From contig NZ_CP060725.1 in the NCBI RefSeq assembly GCF_003797775.2, positions 2,598,001-2,662,000 of the forward strand: a DNA stretch of 64,000 nt. The letters run 5' to 3'. Under the pieces are notes generated by a model, which worked only from the letters and a program-made list of their open reading frames with translations, did no database searches and was not told the origin of the DNA. Origin of the DNA: Sphingopyxis sp. OPL5 (GTDB taxonomy: Bacteria; Pseudomonadota; Alphaproteobacteria; Sphingomonadales; Sphingomonadaceae). How positions within the stretch are numbered: position 1 is the stretch's first letter; the number at the start of each line of letters is the position of its first letter. Both the position numbers and the translations under genes were made by a program. Of this stretch, positions 8,635-17,694 are shown piece by piece.

Positions 8635-10089
8635 ATGAAAGCGAAACTGTCCTTCCAGTCGTCCCTTGCGAGGACCTGTCTCGGGGCCACGGCCGCAGCG
8701 GCTCTTCTTGCCCTGTCGGCGGCCTCCGCCGCGCAGGCGCCCGCCGGCGAGCCCGTCCCCAAGCTCAATGACCGCCGCCCTTTCCTCGGACCCGATGCGC
8801 GGACGAGCGAAGATCCCGTCCGGATCCCGATGAAGCCCGTCGCCGAGACCGGCCCCGAGCTCGTCATTCGCGGCGGGCGGCTGTTCGACGCGGTGAGCGG
8901 CAGCGTGCGCCCCGCGACGGTCGTCATCCAGGGCAATCGCATCAAGGCGGTGCTCTCGCCCGATGCGACCGGCTGGGGCGCCGACGCGAAGATCATCGAT
9001 GCCGCGGGCAAAACCGTTCTGCCGGGCCTCATCGACATGCACACCCATGTCACCTATCCCGACCGCGCCTCGCCGTTCGACGAGCAGGGCAGCGAAGGGG
9101 CAGGGACGCTGCGCGGGCAGCGTAATCTCCGGTATTTCCTGGAATCCGGCTTCACTTCGGTGCGCGACCTCAATGGCGTCAGCAATGCGCCGTTCCTGCT
9201 CAGCCAGTGGAGCGCGGCCGACATGATCCCGGCACCGCGTGTGTTCGCGGCGGGCTGGATCATCACGGGGACCGGCGGCCACGCGACCGAGCGGCCTGTA
9301 ACTCCAAGCCATGGCCCTGATTATGCGAAGGAGGTCGATGGTCCCGACGCCTGGCGCGGCATGGTGCGCAAGGCGTTCAAGGAAGGCGCGAGCGTTATCA
9401 AGATCGCGAGCCATTTCGCACCCGACGAAGTGCGCGCTGGAATCGAGGAAGCGCATCTGCTCGGGCTCAAGGTCACCTGCGACTGCGAGACCATCTATAC
9501 CGAGATGGCTGTCGACGCGGGCATCGACATGATCGAGCATCCGTTGCCGCGCTCGGACGCCGCGATCGCCAAGATGGCGAAAAAGAAGATCGCCGCGGTG
9601 CCGACGCTGCAGGTCTACCAGAATCTGCTCGATCGCGCCGGCGGCTTCTATGGTTCAACTTCGCGCCGCTTCACCATGACCAGCCAGGGCAATTTCGACG
9701 AGTTCAAGAAGATGAAGGCGGCGGGCATCGTCATGGGCGTCGGCACCGATACGATCGGCGATGCGAGCCTGATGGTTCCGAACAGCTATATCGCCGAGCT
9801 CAAATGGTTCGTGCGCGGTGGCTATTCGGTGACCGACGCGTTGAAAGCGGGAACGATCGTCAACGCCCGCCTTCTCGACATGGGCGACGAACTGGGCAGC
9901 ATCGAGCCGGGCAAGCTTGCCGACATCATCATCGTCGATGGCCGTCCCGACGAGAATCTCGACGATCTCGCGAAAGTCGAGCAGGTCATCAAGGATGGCC
10001 AGTGGCTGATCAGGGACGGCGAACTCGTCACCCCGCGTCATGTCTCGACCCCGCTCGTCAAGCCCTCGCCCCCGGCGGACGTGAAGTGA
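8635..10089 (+). CDS. Exported amidohydrolase with a substituted metal ligand
   Basis: A 484-residue protein beginning with a signal peptide (MKAKLSFQSSLARTCLGATA..., cleavage near SAAQA). ATG 8635 has AAGGAG 12 nt upstream; the longer frame before it is not signal-like. It is an imidazolonepropionase-like amidohydrolase: HTH at 136-138, Lys in SVIKIASHF, His in MIEHPLP, Asp in VGTDTIGD. The position that should be the first histidine after strand 5 (VxxH) is Asp283 (VTCDCE, codon GAC), one base from His. Either metal binding is altered or the enzyme is mononuclear. It probably acts in the periplasm on dipeptide-like substrates. Confidence 0.82.
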   Translation: MKAKLSFQSSLARTCLGATAAAALLALSAASAAQAPAGEPVPKLNDRRPFLGPDARTSEDPVRIPMKPVAETGPELVIRGGRLFDAVSGSVRPATVVIQGNRIKAVLSPDATGWGADAKIIDAAGKTVLPGLIDMHTHVTYPDRASPFDEQGSEGAGTLRGQRNLRYFLESGFTSVRDLNGVSNAPFLLSQWSAADMIPAPRVFAAGWIITGTGGHATERPVTPSHGPDYAKEVDGPDAWRGMVRKAFKEGASVIKIASHFAPDEVRAGIEEAHLLGLKVTCDCETIYTEMAVDAGIDMIEHPLPRSDAAIAKMAKKKIAAVPTLQVYQNLLDRAGGFYGSTSRRFTMTSQGNFDEFKKMKAAGIVMGVGTDTIGDASLMVPNSYIAELKWFVRGGYSVTDALKAGTIVNARLLDMGDELGSIEPGKLADIIIVDGRPDENLDDLAKVEQVIKDGQWLIRDGELVTPRHVSTPLVKPSPPADVK

Positions 10090-10131
10090 CGCGCCCCGCG
10101 TCGTTTCCGGCAGTTTAGGGGAAGGCGCGCG

Positions 10132-11439
10132 ATGGACGTGACCGAAGCTGCCGCCGGACGCATCGAACCGACGCGCCGCGAAACCGCGCGCGCGCTCGGC
10201 TCGGCGATGATCGGTAACTGGTTCGAGCTCTTCGATTTCATCATCTACGGCTATTTCGCGGCGCAGATCGGGCATGCGATGTTCCCCGAGGCCGACCCGG
10301 TGACGATCATCCTGTCGAGCTTTGCGACCTATGGCGTCGGCTTCATCATGCGGCCCGTCGGCGGCGTGGTGCTCGGCCATTTCGGCGACCTCCACGGTCG
10401 CAAGAGCGCGCTCGTCTTCACCATGTTGCTGATGGCGGGCGCGACCGGTGCCACCGGCCTCATCCCGTCCTATGCGACCATCGGGATCGCGGCGCCGATC
10501 CTGCTCGTCGTCTGCCGGCTCCTGCAAGGCTTTGCCGCCGGCGGCGAATGGGGCGGCGCGACAACCTTCCTCGTCGAATATGCGCCGGCGCACCGGCGCG
10601 GCTTCTACGGCGCCCTCCAGCAGCTCAGCACAAGCGTCGCGATCCTCTCGGCGCTCGGCACTTCGCTCCTGCTCAATGCGCTCCTCACCGAACAGCAGAT
10701 GATTGATTGGGGCTGGCGCATTCCCTTCCTGCTTGGCTTCCTCGTCGCGCCGGTCGGCTTCTACCTGCGCCGAAGCGTCCGCGAGACGCCGCGCTACCGC
10801 GCGGCGAGCGAGGACCGTTCGGCAAGCCCGATCCGCGAGGTGATCGCGCATCACCGTGGCGCGGTCGCCAATGTCTTCGGCGTCGCGATCATCTGGTGCG
10901 TCGCGGGGTACACTTTTGGTGCCTTTCTTATAAGCTATGCGACCGAGCTTCTCCACATCGAGCGCGGCACGGTCCTTCTCGCGATAACCGCCGGCACGCT
11001 CGTCAATCTCGCCGTGATCCCGCTCGCCGGGCATCTCTCGGACCGCTTCGGCCGCAAGCCCTTTCTCGTCGCGAGCGCGGCGGGCTTCCTCCTCTTCGTC
11101 TTTCCGCTCTTCCACGCGATGGCGACCTACCAGGCGCCCTGGACCATCTACGCGACGGCGATCGCTGCGGGCATATTGAGCGGCCTCTACAGCGGCTGCG
11201 CGCCGACTTTCCTGTGCGAACTCCTGCCGACGCGAGTGCGCTATTCGGCGCTGTCGGTCGGCTACAATGGCGCGGTGATGCTCTTCGGCGGCTTCGCGCC
11301 CTTCATCGCGACCTTGCTCATCCAGCAGACGGGCGCGCTCGCGGCGCCCGCCTTCTACGTCATGTCGGCCGCCGCGCTGACGCTCATCTTCCTGCTTCGA
11401 CTGAAAGCGCCCGATCAGGCCACCGCGCTCGATCGCTAG
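10132..11439 (+). CDS. MFS transporter, metabolite:H+ symporter (MHS) type
   Basis: This 435-residue protein has 12 predicted membrane helices. It shows the MHS/ShiA/ProP-like signatures: GNWFELFDFIIYGYFA in helix 1, GHFGDLHGRKS in the first cytoplasmic loop and GHLSDRFGRKP in the loop between helices 8 and 9. It likely imports the product of the neighbouring exported amidohydrolase and M14 peptidase. RBS AGGGGAAGG lies just upstream of ATG 10132. Substrate is inference from context. Confidence 0.88.
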   Translation: MDVTEAAAGRIEPTRRETARALGSAMIGNWFELFDFIIYGYFAAQIGHAMFPEADPVTIILSSFATYGVGFIMRPVGGVVLGHFGDLHGRKSALVFTMLLMAGATGATGLIPSYATIGIAAPILLVVCRLLQGFAAGGEWGGATTFLVEYAPAHRRGFYGALQQLSTSVAILSALGTSLLLNALLTEQQMIDWGWRIPFLLGFLVAPVGFYLRRSVRETPRYRAASEDRSASPIREVIAHHRGAVANVFGVAIIWCVAGYTFGAFLISYATELLHIERGTVLLAITAGTLVNLAVIPLAGHLSDRFGRKPFLVASAAGFLLFVFPLFHAMATYQAPWTIYATAIAAGILSGLYSGCAPTFLCELLPTRVRYSALSVGYNGAVMLFGGFAPFIATLLIQQTGALAAPAFYVMSAAALTLIFLLRLKAPDQATALDR

Positions 11440-11471
11440 CCGCCAACTACCAACCAAGAGGGTCCCGACTT

Positions 11472-14255
11472 ATGAAACGACTGGCTGCCGCCGCCGCCTT
11501 CGCGTGGCTGATGACGACGAGCGCCGCGATCGCCGGCCCCGTCCCGACGCCGAAGGAGGTGCTCGGGCACGACATGGGTGAGGACCGCTATGTCGCAAGC
11601 TACAGCGAGACCGCGACCTACTGGAAACGGCTCGCCGAACTCAGCGACCGGATCAAGCTCGTCGACATCGGACCGACGGTCGAGAAAAGGCGCCAGCTCA
11701 TGGCGATCGTCTCGTCGCCCGAAAATCTCGCGATGCTGGGCAAATATAAGGATATTTCGGAGCGGCTCGGCCGCGCCGAGGGGCTGACCGATGAGCAGGC
11801 GCAAACGCTCGCCGCCGAAGGCAAGGCGGTAATCTGGGTCGACGGCGGCATCCACGCCAGCGAGACGCTCACCCACTCGGCGATCATCCAGCAGGTCTAT
11901 GATCTGGTGAACAGCGACGACGCCGAAGCGAAGCGCATTCGCGACAATGTCATCATACTGTTCGTCGCCAACAACCCCGACGGTCAGGAACTGGTCGCCA
12001 ACTGGTATATGCGGATCAAGGATCCCGCGAAGCGCGAGGCGGGCTTTGAGAGCCTGCCCAAGCTCTACCACCCCTATGTCGGCCACGATAACAACCGCGA
12101 CTTCTACATGGCCGAGATGCCCGAGACGCAGAATATTACCCGCGTACTGTTTCGCGACTGGCGCCCGCAGGTCGTCCTCAACCAGCACCAGACCGGTCCC
12201 GCGGGCACCGTCGTCTTCATCCCGCCCTTCCGCGACCCGTTCAACTTCAACTTCGATCCGCTCGTGATAACGAGCCTCGAAGAAGTTGGCGCGGCGATGC
12301 AGTCGCGTCTCCTCGCCGAAGGCAAGCGCGGCGGCACCTCGCGCGACGGGGCTCATTACGACACCTGGTACAATGGCAATCTTCGCTCGATCTCCTATTT
12401 CCACAATGCGGTTGGCATCCTCACCGAGACGATCGGCAAGCCGGTGCCGATCGATATCGAGCTCGTCCCCGAGCGTCAGCTCCCGGGCAACAACCAGCCC
12501 GCGCCGATCGCGCCGCAGAAATGGCATATCGGCCAGTCGCTCGAATATAGCATGACGATCAACCGTGCGGTGCTGAGCTACGCCGCCGCCAACCGCGAAA
12601 AGCTGCTCTTCAACATCTACCGCATGGGCGCGAACAGCATCGCAAGTGGCAGCAAGGACAGCTGGACGATGACCCCCACGCGCATCGCCGAAATGCACGC
12701 CGCGTCGGCGGCGACCGGTGCGAAGCCCGTCGCGACGCGCACGCGCGGCAGCAGCTCGATCGACCCGCGCTTCTACCGCGAGGTCATGACCAATCCGGCC
12801 AATCGCGACGCGCGCGCCTATGTGATCGATCCTGCGCAGCGCGACTATCCGACCGCGATCCGTTTCCTGAACGCGCTCATCAAGCTCGGCGTCGATGTCG
12901 ACCGGTCGAGCGCGCCGTTCACGGCGAACGGAAAAGATTATCCGGCCGGCACATATTTCGTACGCACCGCACAGGCGTATCGCCCGCATATCCTCGATAT
13001 GTTCGAGCCGCAGGATTATCCTGAGAATTTCGAATATCCCGGCGGACCGCCGATCCCGCCCGCCGATGCGACAGGCTACACGCCCGCCTTCCAGATGGGC
13101 GTTGGCTTCGAGCGCGTGCTTGATGCGCTCGAGGTGCCGTCGACGCGCGTCGGCGCCATTCTTCCAAACCGCCCGGGCCGCATCGTCGGCGAGGGCAAGG
13201 CCGGTTATCTCGTCGGCCACGGCGCCAACAACAGCTTCATCTTGTCGAACCGCCTCCTGAAAGCCGGGCAGCCGGTCTCCTGGCTGACCGCGCCGCTAGG
13301 CGTTGCCGGCGGCCCGGCTGAACCCGGCGCGCTTTGGGTTCCGGCGAGCCCGGCAGCAAAACGCATCGTCGAGGCGGGCGCCGCCGAGCTCGGGCTCGAT
13401 GTCGAACGCGCCGTGGCGGTCCCGGCGGGTGCCCGGACTGCGATGCGCAAGCCACGCGTCGCGCTCGTCGATATTTATGGGGGGCTGATGCCCACGGGAT
13501 GGATGCGCTGGATTTTCGACCAGCATGAATTTCCCTTCACGATCGTCTATCCGCAGCAGCTCGACGCCGGAAAGCTTCGCAAGAATTTCGACGTCATCAT
13601 CATGCCGCACGCGGCTTTCCAGCTGCAGGCGGCGCGCGCGAGCGGCGATGGCATGTTCCGCGGGCGCGGCGACGACAAGCAGCCGAAGCCCGAGGAAATC
13701 CCCGCCGAATATCGCGCCTGGCTGGGCACGGTAACCCCCGGCAAGACCATCCCGGCGCTGAAGGCCTTCGTCGAAGACGGCGGCTCGCTGATCGCGATGG
13801 GCGGGTCGGCGCAGGCGCTCGCGCAGGCGATGGACCTGCCGGTCGAGGATGCGGTCGCCGAAACGGTCGACGGCAAGACCGCGCGCCCACCGCGCAGTAA
13901 ATTCTATGTGCCGGGGGCGCTCGTCGAAGCGTCGGTCGAACGCGCTTCGCCCTTCGCTTACGGCATGCCCGACAAGGTCGATCTTTTCTTCGACGACAGC
14001 CCGGTGTGGAAGCTCAAGCCGGGTGCGACCGGCGTCCAGGTCCCGGTGCGTTTTGCCGGTGTGCCGAAACTCAAGAGCGGCTGGGCGCACGGTCTCGACC
14101 GGCTCGATGGCGCAGCCGCGATCGTCGAGGTCGATCGCGGCAAGGGCCGGATCGTCCTGATCGGGCCCGAGGTGGCGCTCCGCGCGCAAACTCACGGTGC
14201 GTTCAAGCTGTTGTTCAACGCTATCTATCTGGGCGCGGGCCATGGCGCACGCTGA
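11472..14255 (+). CDS. Exported M14-family zinc metallopeptidase, large form
   Basis: The 927-residue precursor has a signal peptide (residues 1-21). The zinc site HxxE is H128-E131 (GGIHASE) with the third ligand H239 (LNQHQTG); the catalytic Glu is probably E319 (GILTETIG). The peptidase domain spans about 45-400. The remaining 500 residues include a segment around 620-800 resembling glutamine-amidotransferase/DJ-1-like folds seen in large bacterial M14 proteins. It probably trims peptides in the periplasm. The frame extends far upstream inside the transporter gene, but the signal peptide and RBS at ATG 11472 fix the start. It overlaps the creatininase gene by 14 nt. Confidence 0.88.
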   Translation: MKRLAAAAAFAWLMTTSAAIAGPVPTPKEVLGHDMGEDRYVASYSETATYWKRLAELSDRIKLVDIGPTVEKRRQLMAIVSSPENLAMLGKYKDISERLGRAEGLTDEQAQTLAAEGKAVIWVDGGIHASETLTHSAIIQQVYDLVNSDDAEAKRIRDNVIILFVANNPDGQELVANWYMRIKDPAKREAGFESLPKLYHPYVGHDNNRDFYMAEMPETQNITRVLFRDWRPQVVLNQHQTGPAGTVVFIPPFRDPFNFNFDPLVITSLEEVGAAMQSRLLAEGKRGGTSRDGAHYDTWYNGNLRSISYFHNAVGILTETIGKPVPIDIELVPERQLPGNNQPAPIAPQKWHIGQSLEYSMTINRAVLSYAAANREKLLFNIYRMGANSIASGSKDSWTMTPTRIAEMHAASAATGAKPVATRTRGSSSIDPRFYREVMTNPANRDARAYVIDPAQRDYPTAIRFLNALIKLGVDVDRSSAPFTANGKDYPAGTYFVRTAQAYRPHILDMFEPQDYPENFEYPGGPPIPPADATGYTPAFQMGVGFERVLDALEVPSTRVGAILPNRPGRIVGEGKAGYLVGHGANNSFILSNRLLKAGQPVSWLTAPLGVAGGPAEPGALWVPASPAAKRIVEAGAAELGLDVERAVAVPAGARTAMRKPRVALVDIYGGLMPTGWMRWIFDQHEFPFTIVYPQQLDAGKLRKNFDVIIMPHAAFQLQAARASGDGMFRGRGDDKQPKPEEIPAEYRAWLGTVTPGKTIPALKAFVEDGGSLIAMGGSAQALAQAMDLPVEDAVAETVDGKTARPPRSKFYVPGALVEASVERASPFAYGMPDKVDLFFDDSPVWKLKPGATGVQVPVRFAGVPKLKSGWAHGLDRLDGAAAIVEVDRGKGRIVLIGPEVALRAQTHGAFKLLFNAIYLGAGHGAR

Positions 14256-15147
14256 GGCGAAAACAAAGGCGCGCGCAGGGGGACGCAGCGAAATTGCTGC
14301 AGCGTCCGCGCGGGCTGTTGAGGCGCCCGCGAAGCGCGCGCACGCACTCCAGGATTTGAGCTGGCCCGAGTTTCGCGCGCGGGTCGCCGGCAACCCGCCG
14401 ATCCTGCTTCCGCTCGGGAGCCAGGAACAGCAGGGGCCGCATGCGCCGATGGGCGATTATGTGCTTGCCGAGCGGCTCGCGCTGGCGGCTGCCAAACGCG
14501 CGGACGCGATCTGCGCGCCGGTGCTGCCTTTCGGTCATGCCGATTTCTTCCGCGGCGCGGCGGGCGGCGTCCAGCTTCGCGCGGCAACCTTCACCATGCT
14601 GCTCGAGGATATGGTCACCGCTTTCCTCGATCATGGTCTCAGCCATATCATCATTTGCAACGGGCACTCTACCAACGCGCCGCTGATCGCGCAGGTCGCG
14701 CAGAAGGTGCGGCGCGAGCGCGGCATCATGATCGCCTCGCTCAACCTCTGGCGGATGATCCCGGACAGTCTCTGGGACGAGGTGCATGGCACGGGAAGCG
14801 CGCGGGCGCGCGGGCATGGCGCCGATCCCGTGACCTCGGTCGGGCTGCATCTGACCCCCGAACTCATGCGCATGGACGCGGCGCGACCGGCGATGCGCTC
14901 GAACGTCTTCGGCCTGCCGTCGACGAGCCAGTTCGCTGGCGTGACCTTCGACGGCTTCGAGGTCGCGCTGCCGCTCGATGTCACCGAAGTGGCGGCAAAT
15001 GGTGTCGGCGCGGGTGATCCGACGCTCGCTTCGGCCGAGGCCGGCGCGCGCTTCACCGACTGGATCGTCGGCGCGGTCGCCGACTTCATTGCGCATTTCC
15101 GGCGCTGCGACCCGGCGCGTCCGCACCTCGGGCCACAACCATCATGA
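14242..15147 (+). CDS. Creatininase-family amidohydrolase
   Basis: A 301-residue protein with the creatininase core: LPLGSQEQQGPHAPMGDY (metal-binding Glu/His/Asp) near residue 55, PFGHADFF, and CNGHSTNAP with a further metal ligand region. The first 35 residues are basic and low-complexity and may be dispensable. ATG 14242 overlaps the M14 gene; no clear RBS, consistent with coupled translation. Relatives open cyclic amides (creatinine, 3-amino-pyrrolones, mycofactocin peptide). With the preceding M14 peptidase and amidohydrolase it suggests a pathway for a cyclised peptide or amide. Confidence 0.85.
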   Translation: MAHAEAKTKARAGGRSEIAAASARAVEAPAKRAHALQDLSWPEFRARVAGNPPILLPLGSQEQQGPHAPMGDYVLAERLALAAAKRADAICAPVLPFGHADFFRGAAGGVQLRAATFTMLLEDMVTAFLDHGLSHIIICNGHSTNAPLIAQVAQKVRRERGIMIASLNLWRMIPDSLWDEVHGTGSARARGHGADPVTSVGLHLTPELMRMDAARPAMRSNVFGLPSTSQFAGVTFDGFEVALPLDVTEVAANGVGAGDPTLASAEAGARFTDWIVGAVADFIAHFRRCDPARPHLGPQPS

Positions 15148-16073
15148 GCGATCCGGGCGCAGACCCGGCGCTGGCAGCGGCGCGCGAGCAGCTTCTTGGT
15201 GCAGCGAAGGGCGCGGCCGCGGTGCGGGCCTTCTTTGATCCCGTGACCTCGACCATTTCCTATGTCGTACACGACCCGGCGACGATGCGCGGCGCGGTCA
15301 TCGACAGCGTCCTCGACTATGATGCGGCCTCGGGGCGGACATCGACCGCGTCGGCCGAAGCGATCGTCGCGCATGTGCGCGAAGTCGGCATTGCGATCGA
15401 CTGGTTGCTCGAGACTCATGCGCATGCCGACCATCTGTCGGCGGCGCCCTGGCTTGCGAAGATCCTCGGCGGCACGATCGCGATCGGCGAGCATATCCGC
15501 GACGTTCAGGCGGTGTTCGGCGACATTTTCAACGCCGGCCCCGAATTCCGCCGCGACGGTTCGGACTTCGGCAGGCTCTGGGCGGATGGCGAACGCTTCG
15601 CAATCGGGAGCCTCCCGGTCGCGGTGCTTCACGTCCCGGGCCATACGCCGGCTTGCGTCGCCTATGCGATCGGCGACGTTGTCTTCGTCGGCGATACGAT
15701 GTTCATGCCCGACTACGGCTCGGCGCGCGCCGACTTCCCAGGAGGCGATGCGGCGCAGCTCTTCCGTTCACTGCGCCGCATCCTCGAGCTCCCCGGCGAT
15801 ACGCCGCTCTTTCTGTGTCACGATTATCTGACCGCCGATCGGCAGGCACATTGCTGGCAAACCACGGTTTCCGACCAGCGTGCAGAAAATGTCCACGCGC
15901 GCGACGGCGTTACGGAGGCGGAGTTCGTCGCGCGGCGCCGCGCACGCGACGCCGGGCTGTCGATGCCCGCGCTGCTGCTGCCCGCTGTGCAGGTAAACAT
16001 GCGGGCCGGACGCCTGCCCCCCGCCGAGGGCAATGGCGTCGCCTATCTCAAGATACCTGTCGACCGGCTGTAA
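15144..16073 (+). CDS. MBL-fold metallohydrolase, persulfide dioxygenase-like (ETHE1/Blh type)
   Basis: The 309-residue protein has the THAHADHLSA metal motif (HxHxDH) near residue 90, PGHTPACVAY, VGDTMFMPDYGSARADFPGG and a late CHDY ligand. The pattern MPDYGSARADFPGG is typical of the ETHE1/beta-lactamase-hydrolase-like group that oxidises glutathione persulfide to sulfite. It overlaps the creatininase gene by ATGA but is functionally linked to the next two genes (SQR and sulfite exporter). Together they form a sulfide oxidation module. Confidence 0.88.
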   Translation: MSDPGADPALAAAREQLLGAAKGAAAVRAFFDPVTSTISYVVHDPATMRGAVIDSVLDYDAASGRTSTASAEAIVAHVREVGIAIDWLLETHAHADHLSAAPWLAKILGGTIAIGEHIRDVQAVFGDIFNAGPEFRRDGSDFGRLWADGERFAIGSLPVAVLHVPGHTPACVAYAIGDVVFVGDTMFMPDYGSARADFPGGDAAQLFRSLRRILELPGDTPLFLCHDYLTADRQAHCWQTTVSDQRAENVHARDGVTEAEFVARRRARDAGLSMPALLLPAVQVNMRAGRLPPAEGNGVAYLKIPVDRL

Positions 16074-16113
16074 GCGCCGGCGGCCCCACTGACCCCCGGC
16101 GAACGGAGAGATT

Positions 16114-17694
16114 ATGACCATCAGGACCCTGACCCCGACGCTTAGCGTGTCGCCGCAGATCGACCCCGCCGATGTCGCCGGGCTCGCCGCGTCGGGGATC
16201 CGCGCGATCGTCTGCAATCGCCCCGATGGCGAGGAAGCAGGCCAGCCCCCCGCCGCCGCCGTCGCTGCCGCGGCCGAGGCGCACGGCCTTCGCTTCGTCC
16301 ACATCCCCGTCGTGCCGGGAACGATCGACGAGAGCGATGCCGCCGCGATGGCGCGGGCGCTTGCCGACCTCCCGGCGCCGGTGCTCGCCTATTGCCGGTC
16401 GGGCGCACGGTCCGAGCAACTCGCCGGCATGGCGACGGCATGGGGCGCCGATGGCGGCGTCGCGCGCTACGATGTCGTCGTGATCGGCGGCGGCAGCGCG
16501 GGGCTTGCGACCGCCGCGAGTATCCTGCGCCGCCGCAAGGGCGTGTCGGTCGCGATCGTCGAGCCGAGCGAAGACCATTATTACCAGCCGGGATTCACGA
16601 TGGTCGGCGGCGGCATATTCGCGGCCGAGGCGACGCGGCGAGGCGAGGCGGGGCTGATCCCCGAAGGCGCCGAATGGATCTGCAGCACGGCCGCAACCTT
16701 CAACCCCGTGAACAACCGTGTCACGCTCGCCGACGGGCGGGTGATCGGCTACCGCGCGCTCGTCGTCTGTCCGGGGCTGAAACTCGACTGGGACGCAATT
16801 CCGGGTCTTGCCGGGGCGCTCGGTTCGGACGGCGTGACCTCCAATTATCGCTATGATCTGGCGCCCTACACCGATCGGCTGGTGCGCCGGTTACGCGGCG
16901 GCCGGGCGCTCTTCACCCAGCCGCCGATGCCGATCAAATGCGCGGGCGCTCCGCAAAAGGCGATGTATCTCTCGTGTCACCGCTGGGAGCGCGCCGGGCT
17001 GCTCGGACACATGAATGTGCAATTTCATACCGCGACGCCATCGCTGTTCGGGGTCGCCGCCTATGTCCCGGCGCTCGATGCCTATATCGCGCGTTACGGC
17101 ATCGATCTGCAGCTCGAATCGCGCCTCGTGTCGATCGATGGCGCGGCGAAGGTCGCGATGTTCGAGCAGCGCCGCGGCGATACGGTGCGCCGTGTCGAAA
17201 AGCGTTTCGACATGATCCATGTCGTGCCACCGCAAGTCGCACCGGCTTTCATCGCGACTAGCCCGCTCGCCGCGCCTTCGGGTTTCGTCGCGGTCGACGA
17301 GGCGACGCTGCGCCACCCCGATCATGCCAATATCTTCGCGCTCGGCGACGTCGCCGCGACGACCAATGCCAAGACCGCGGCGGCAGCGCGCAAGCAGGCG
17401 CCGGTCGTCGCGCTCAACGTGCTCGCGGCGCTCGACGGCGCGCCCCCGGTCGCCGTTTATGACGGCTATGGTAGCTGCCCGCTCACCGTCGAGGCGGGCA
17501 AGATCGTGCTCGCCGAATTCGGTTATGGCGGCAAACTGCTGCCGACCTTTCCCAAATGGCTGATCGACGGGACGCGGCCTTCGCGCTTGTCGTGGCTGCT
17601 CAAGGAGAAGATTCTTCCGCCGCTCTACTGGCATGGCATGCTCAAGGGACGCGAATGGCTCGCGGCGCCCGAACGGCCCGGCGAAGGGGGGTGA
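16114..17694 (+). CDS. DUF442 phosphatase-like domain fused to sulfide:quinone oxidoreductase
   Basis: A 526-residue two-domain protein. Residues 1-110 match the DUF442/TIGR01244 fold (active-site loop CRSGARS at 94-100). Residues about 120-510 form a flavoprotein disulfide reductase with VVIGGGSAGLATA (FAD), QPPMPIKCAGAPQKAMYLS containing the first redox Cys, FALGDVA, and GYGSCPLTVE with the second Cys. The flanking residues closely resemble mitochondrial-type SQR, which passes sulfide electrons to quinone and makes persulfide. DUF442 is more often fused to the MBL partner; here it sits on SQR. Its RBS is GGAGAG before ATG 16114. Confidence 0.88.
   Translation: MTIRTLTPTLSVSPQIDPADVAGLAASGIRAIVCNRPDGEEAGQPPAAAVAAAAEAHGLRFVHIPVVPGTIDESDAAAMARALADLPAPVLAYCRSGARSEQLAGMATAWGADGGVARYDVVVIGGGSAGLATAASILRRRKGVSVAIVEPSEDHYYQPGFTMVGGGIFAAEATRRGEAGLIPEGAEWICSTAATFNPVNNRVTLADGRVIGYRALVVCPGLKLDWDAIPGLAGALGSDGVTSNYRYDLAPYTDRLVRRLRGGRALFTQPPMPIKCAGAPQKAMYLSCHRWERAGLLGHMNVQFHTATPSLFGVAAYVPALDAYIARYGIDLQLESRLVSIDGAAKVAMFEQRRGDTVRRVEKRFDMIHVVPPQVAPAFIATSPLAAPSGFVAVDEATLRHPDHANIFALGDVAATTNAKTAAAARKQAPVVALNVLAALDGAPPVAVYDGYGSCPLTVEAGKIVLAEFGYGGKLLPTFPKWLIDGTRPSRLSWLLKEKILPPLYWHGMLKGREWLAAPERPGEGG

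Noticed and set aside
10707..11471. Extension of the M14 reading frame back into the MFS gene
   Set aside because: No protein-like features; the signal peptide and RBS at 11472 define the true start.
9655..13220. Long minus-strand frames across the MFS and M14 genes
   Set aside because: Shadows of plus-strand genes with signal peptides, membrane helices and zinc motifs.
1..15147. Idea that region 1 is a microcystin-degradation (mlr) locus
   Set aside because: No CAAX-type mlrA protease, no mlrB/mlrC-type proteins recognised; the amidohydrolase and M20 genes are of other families.
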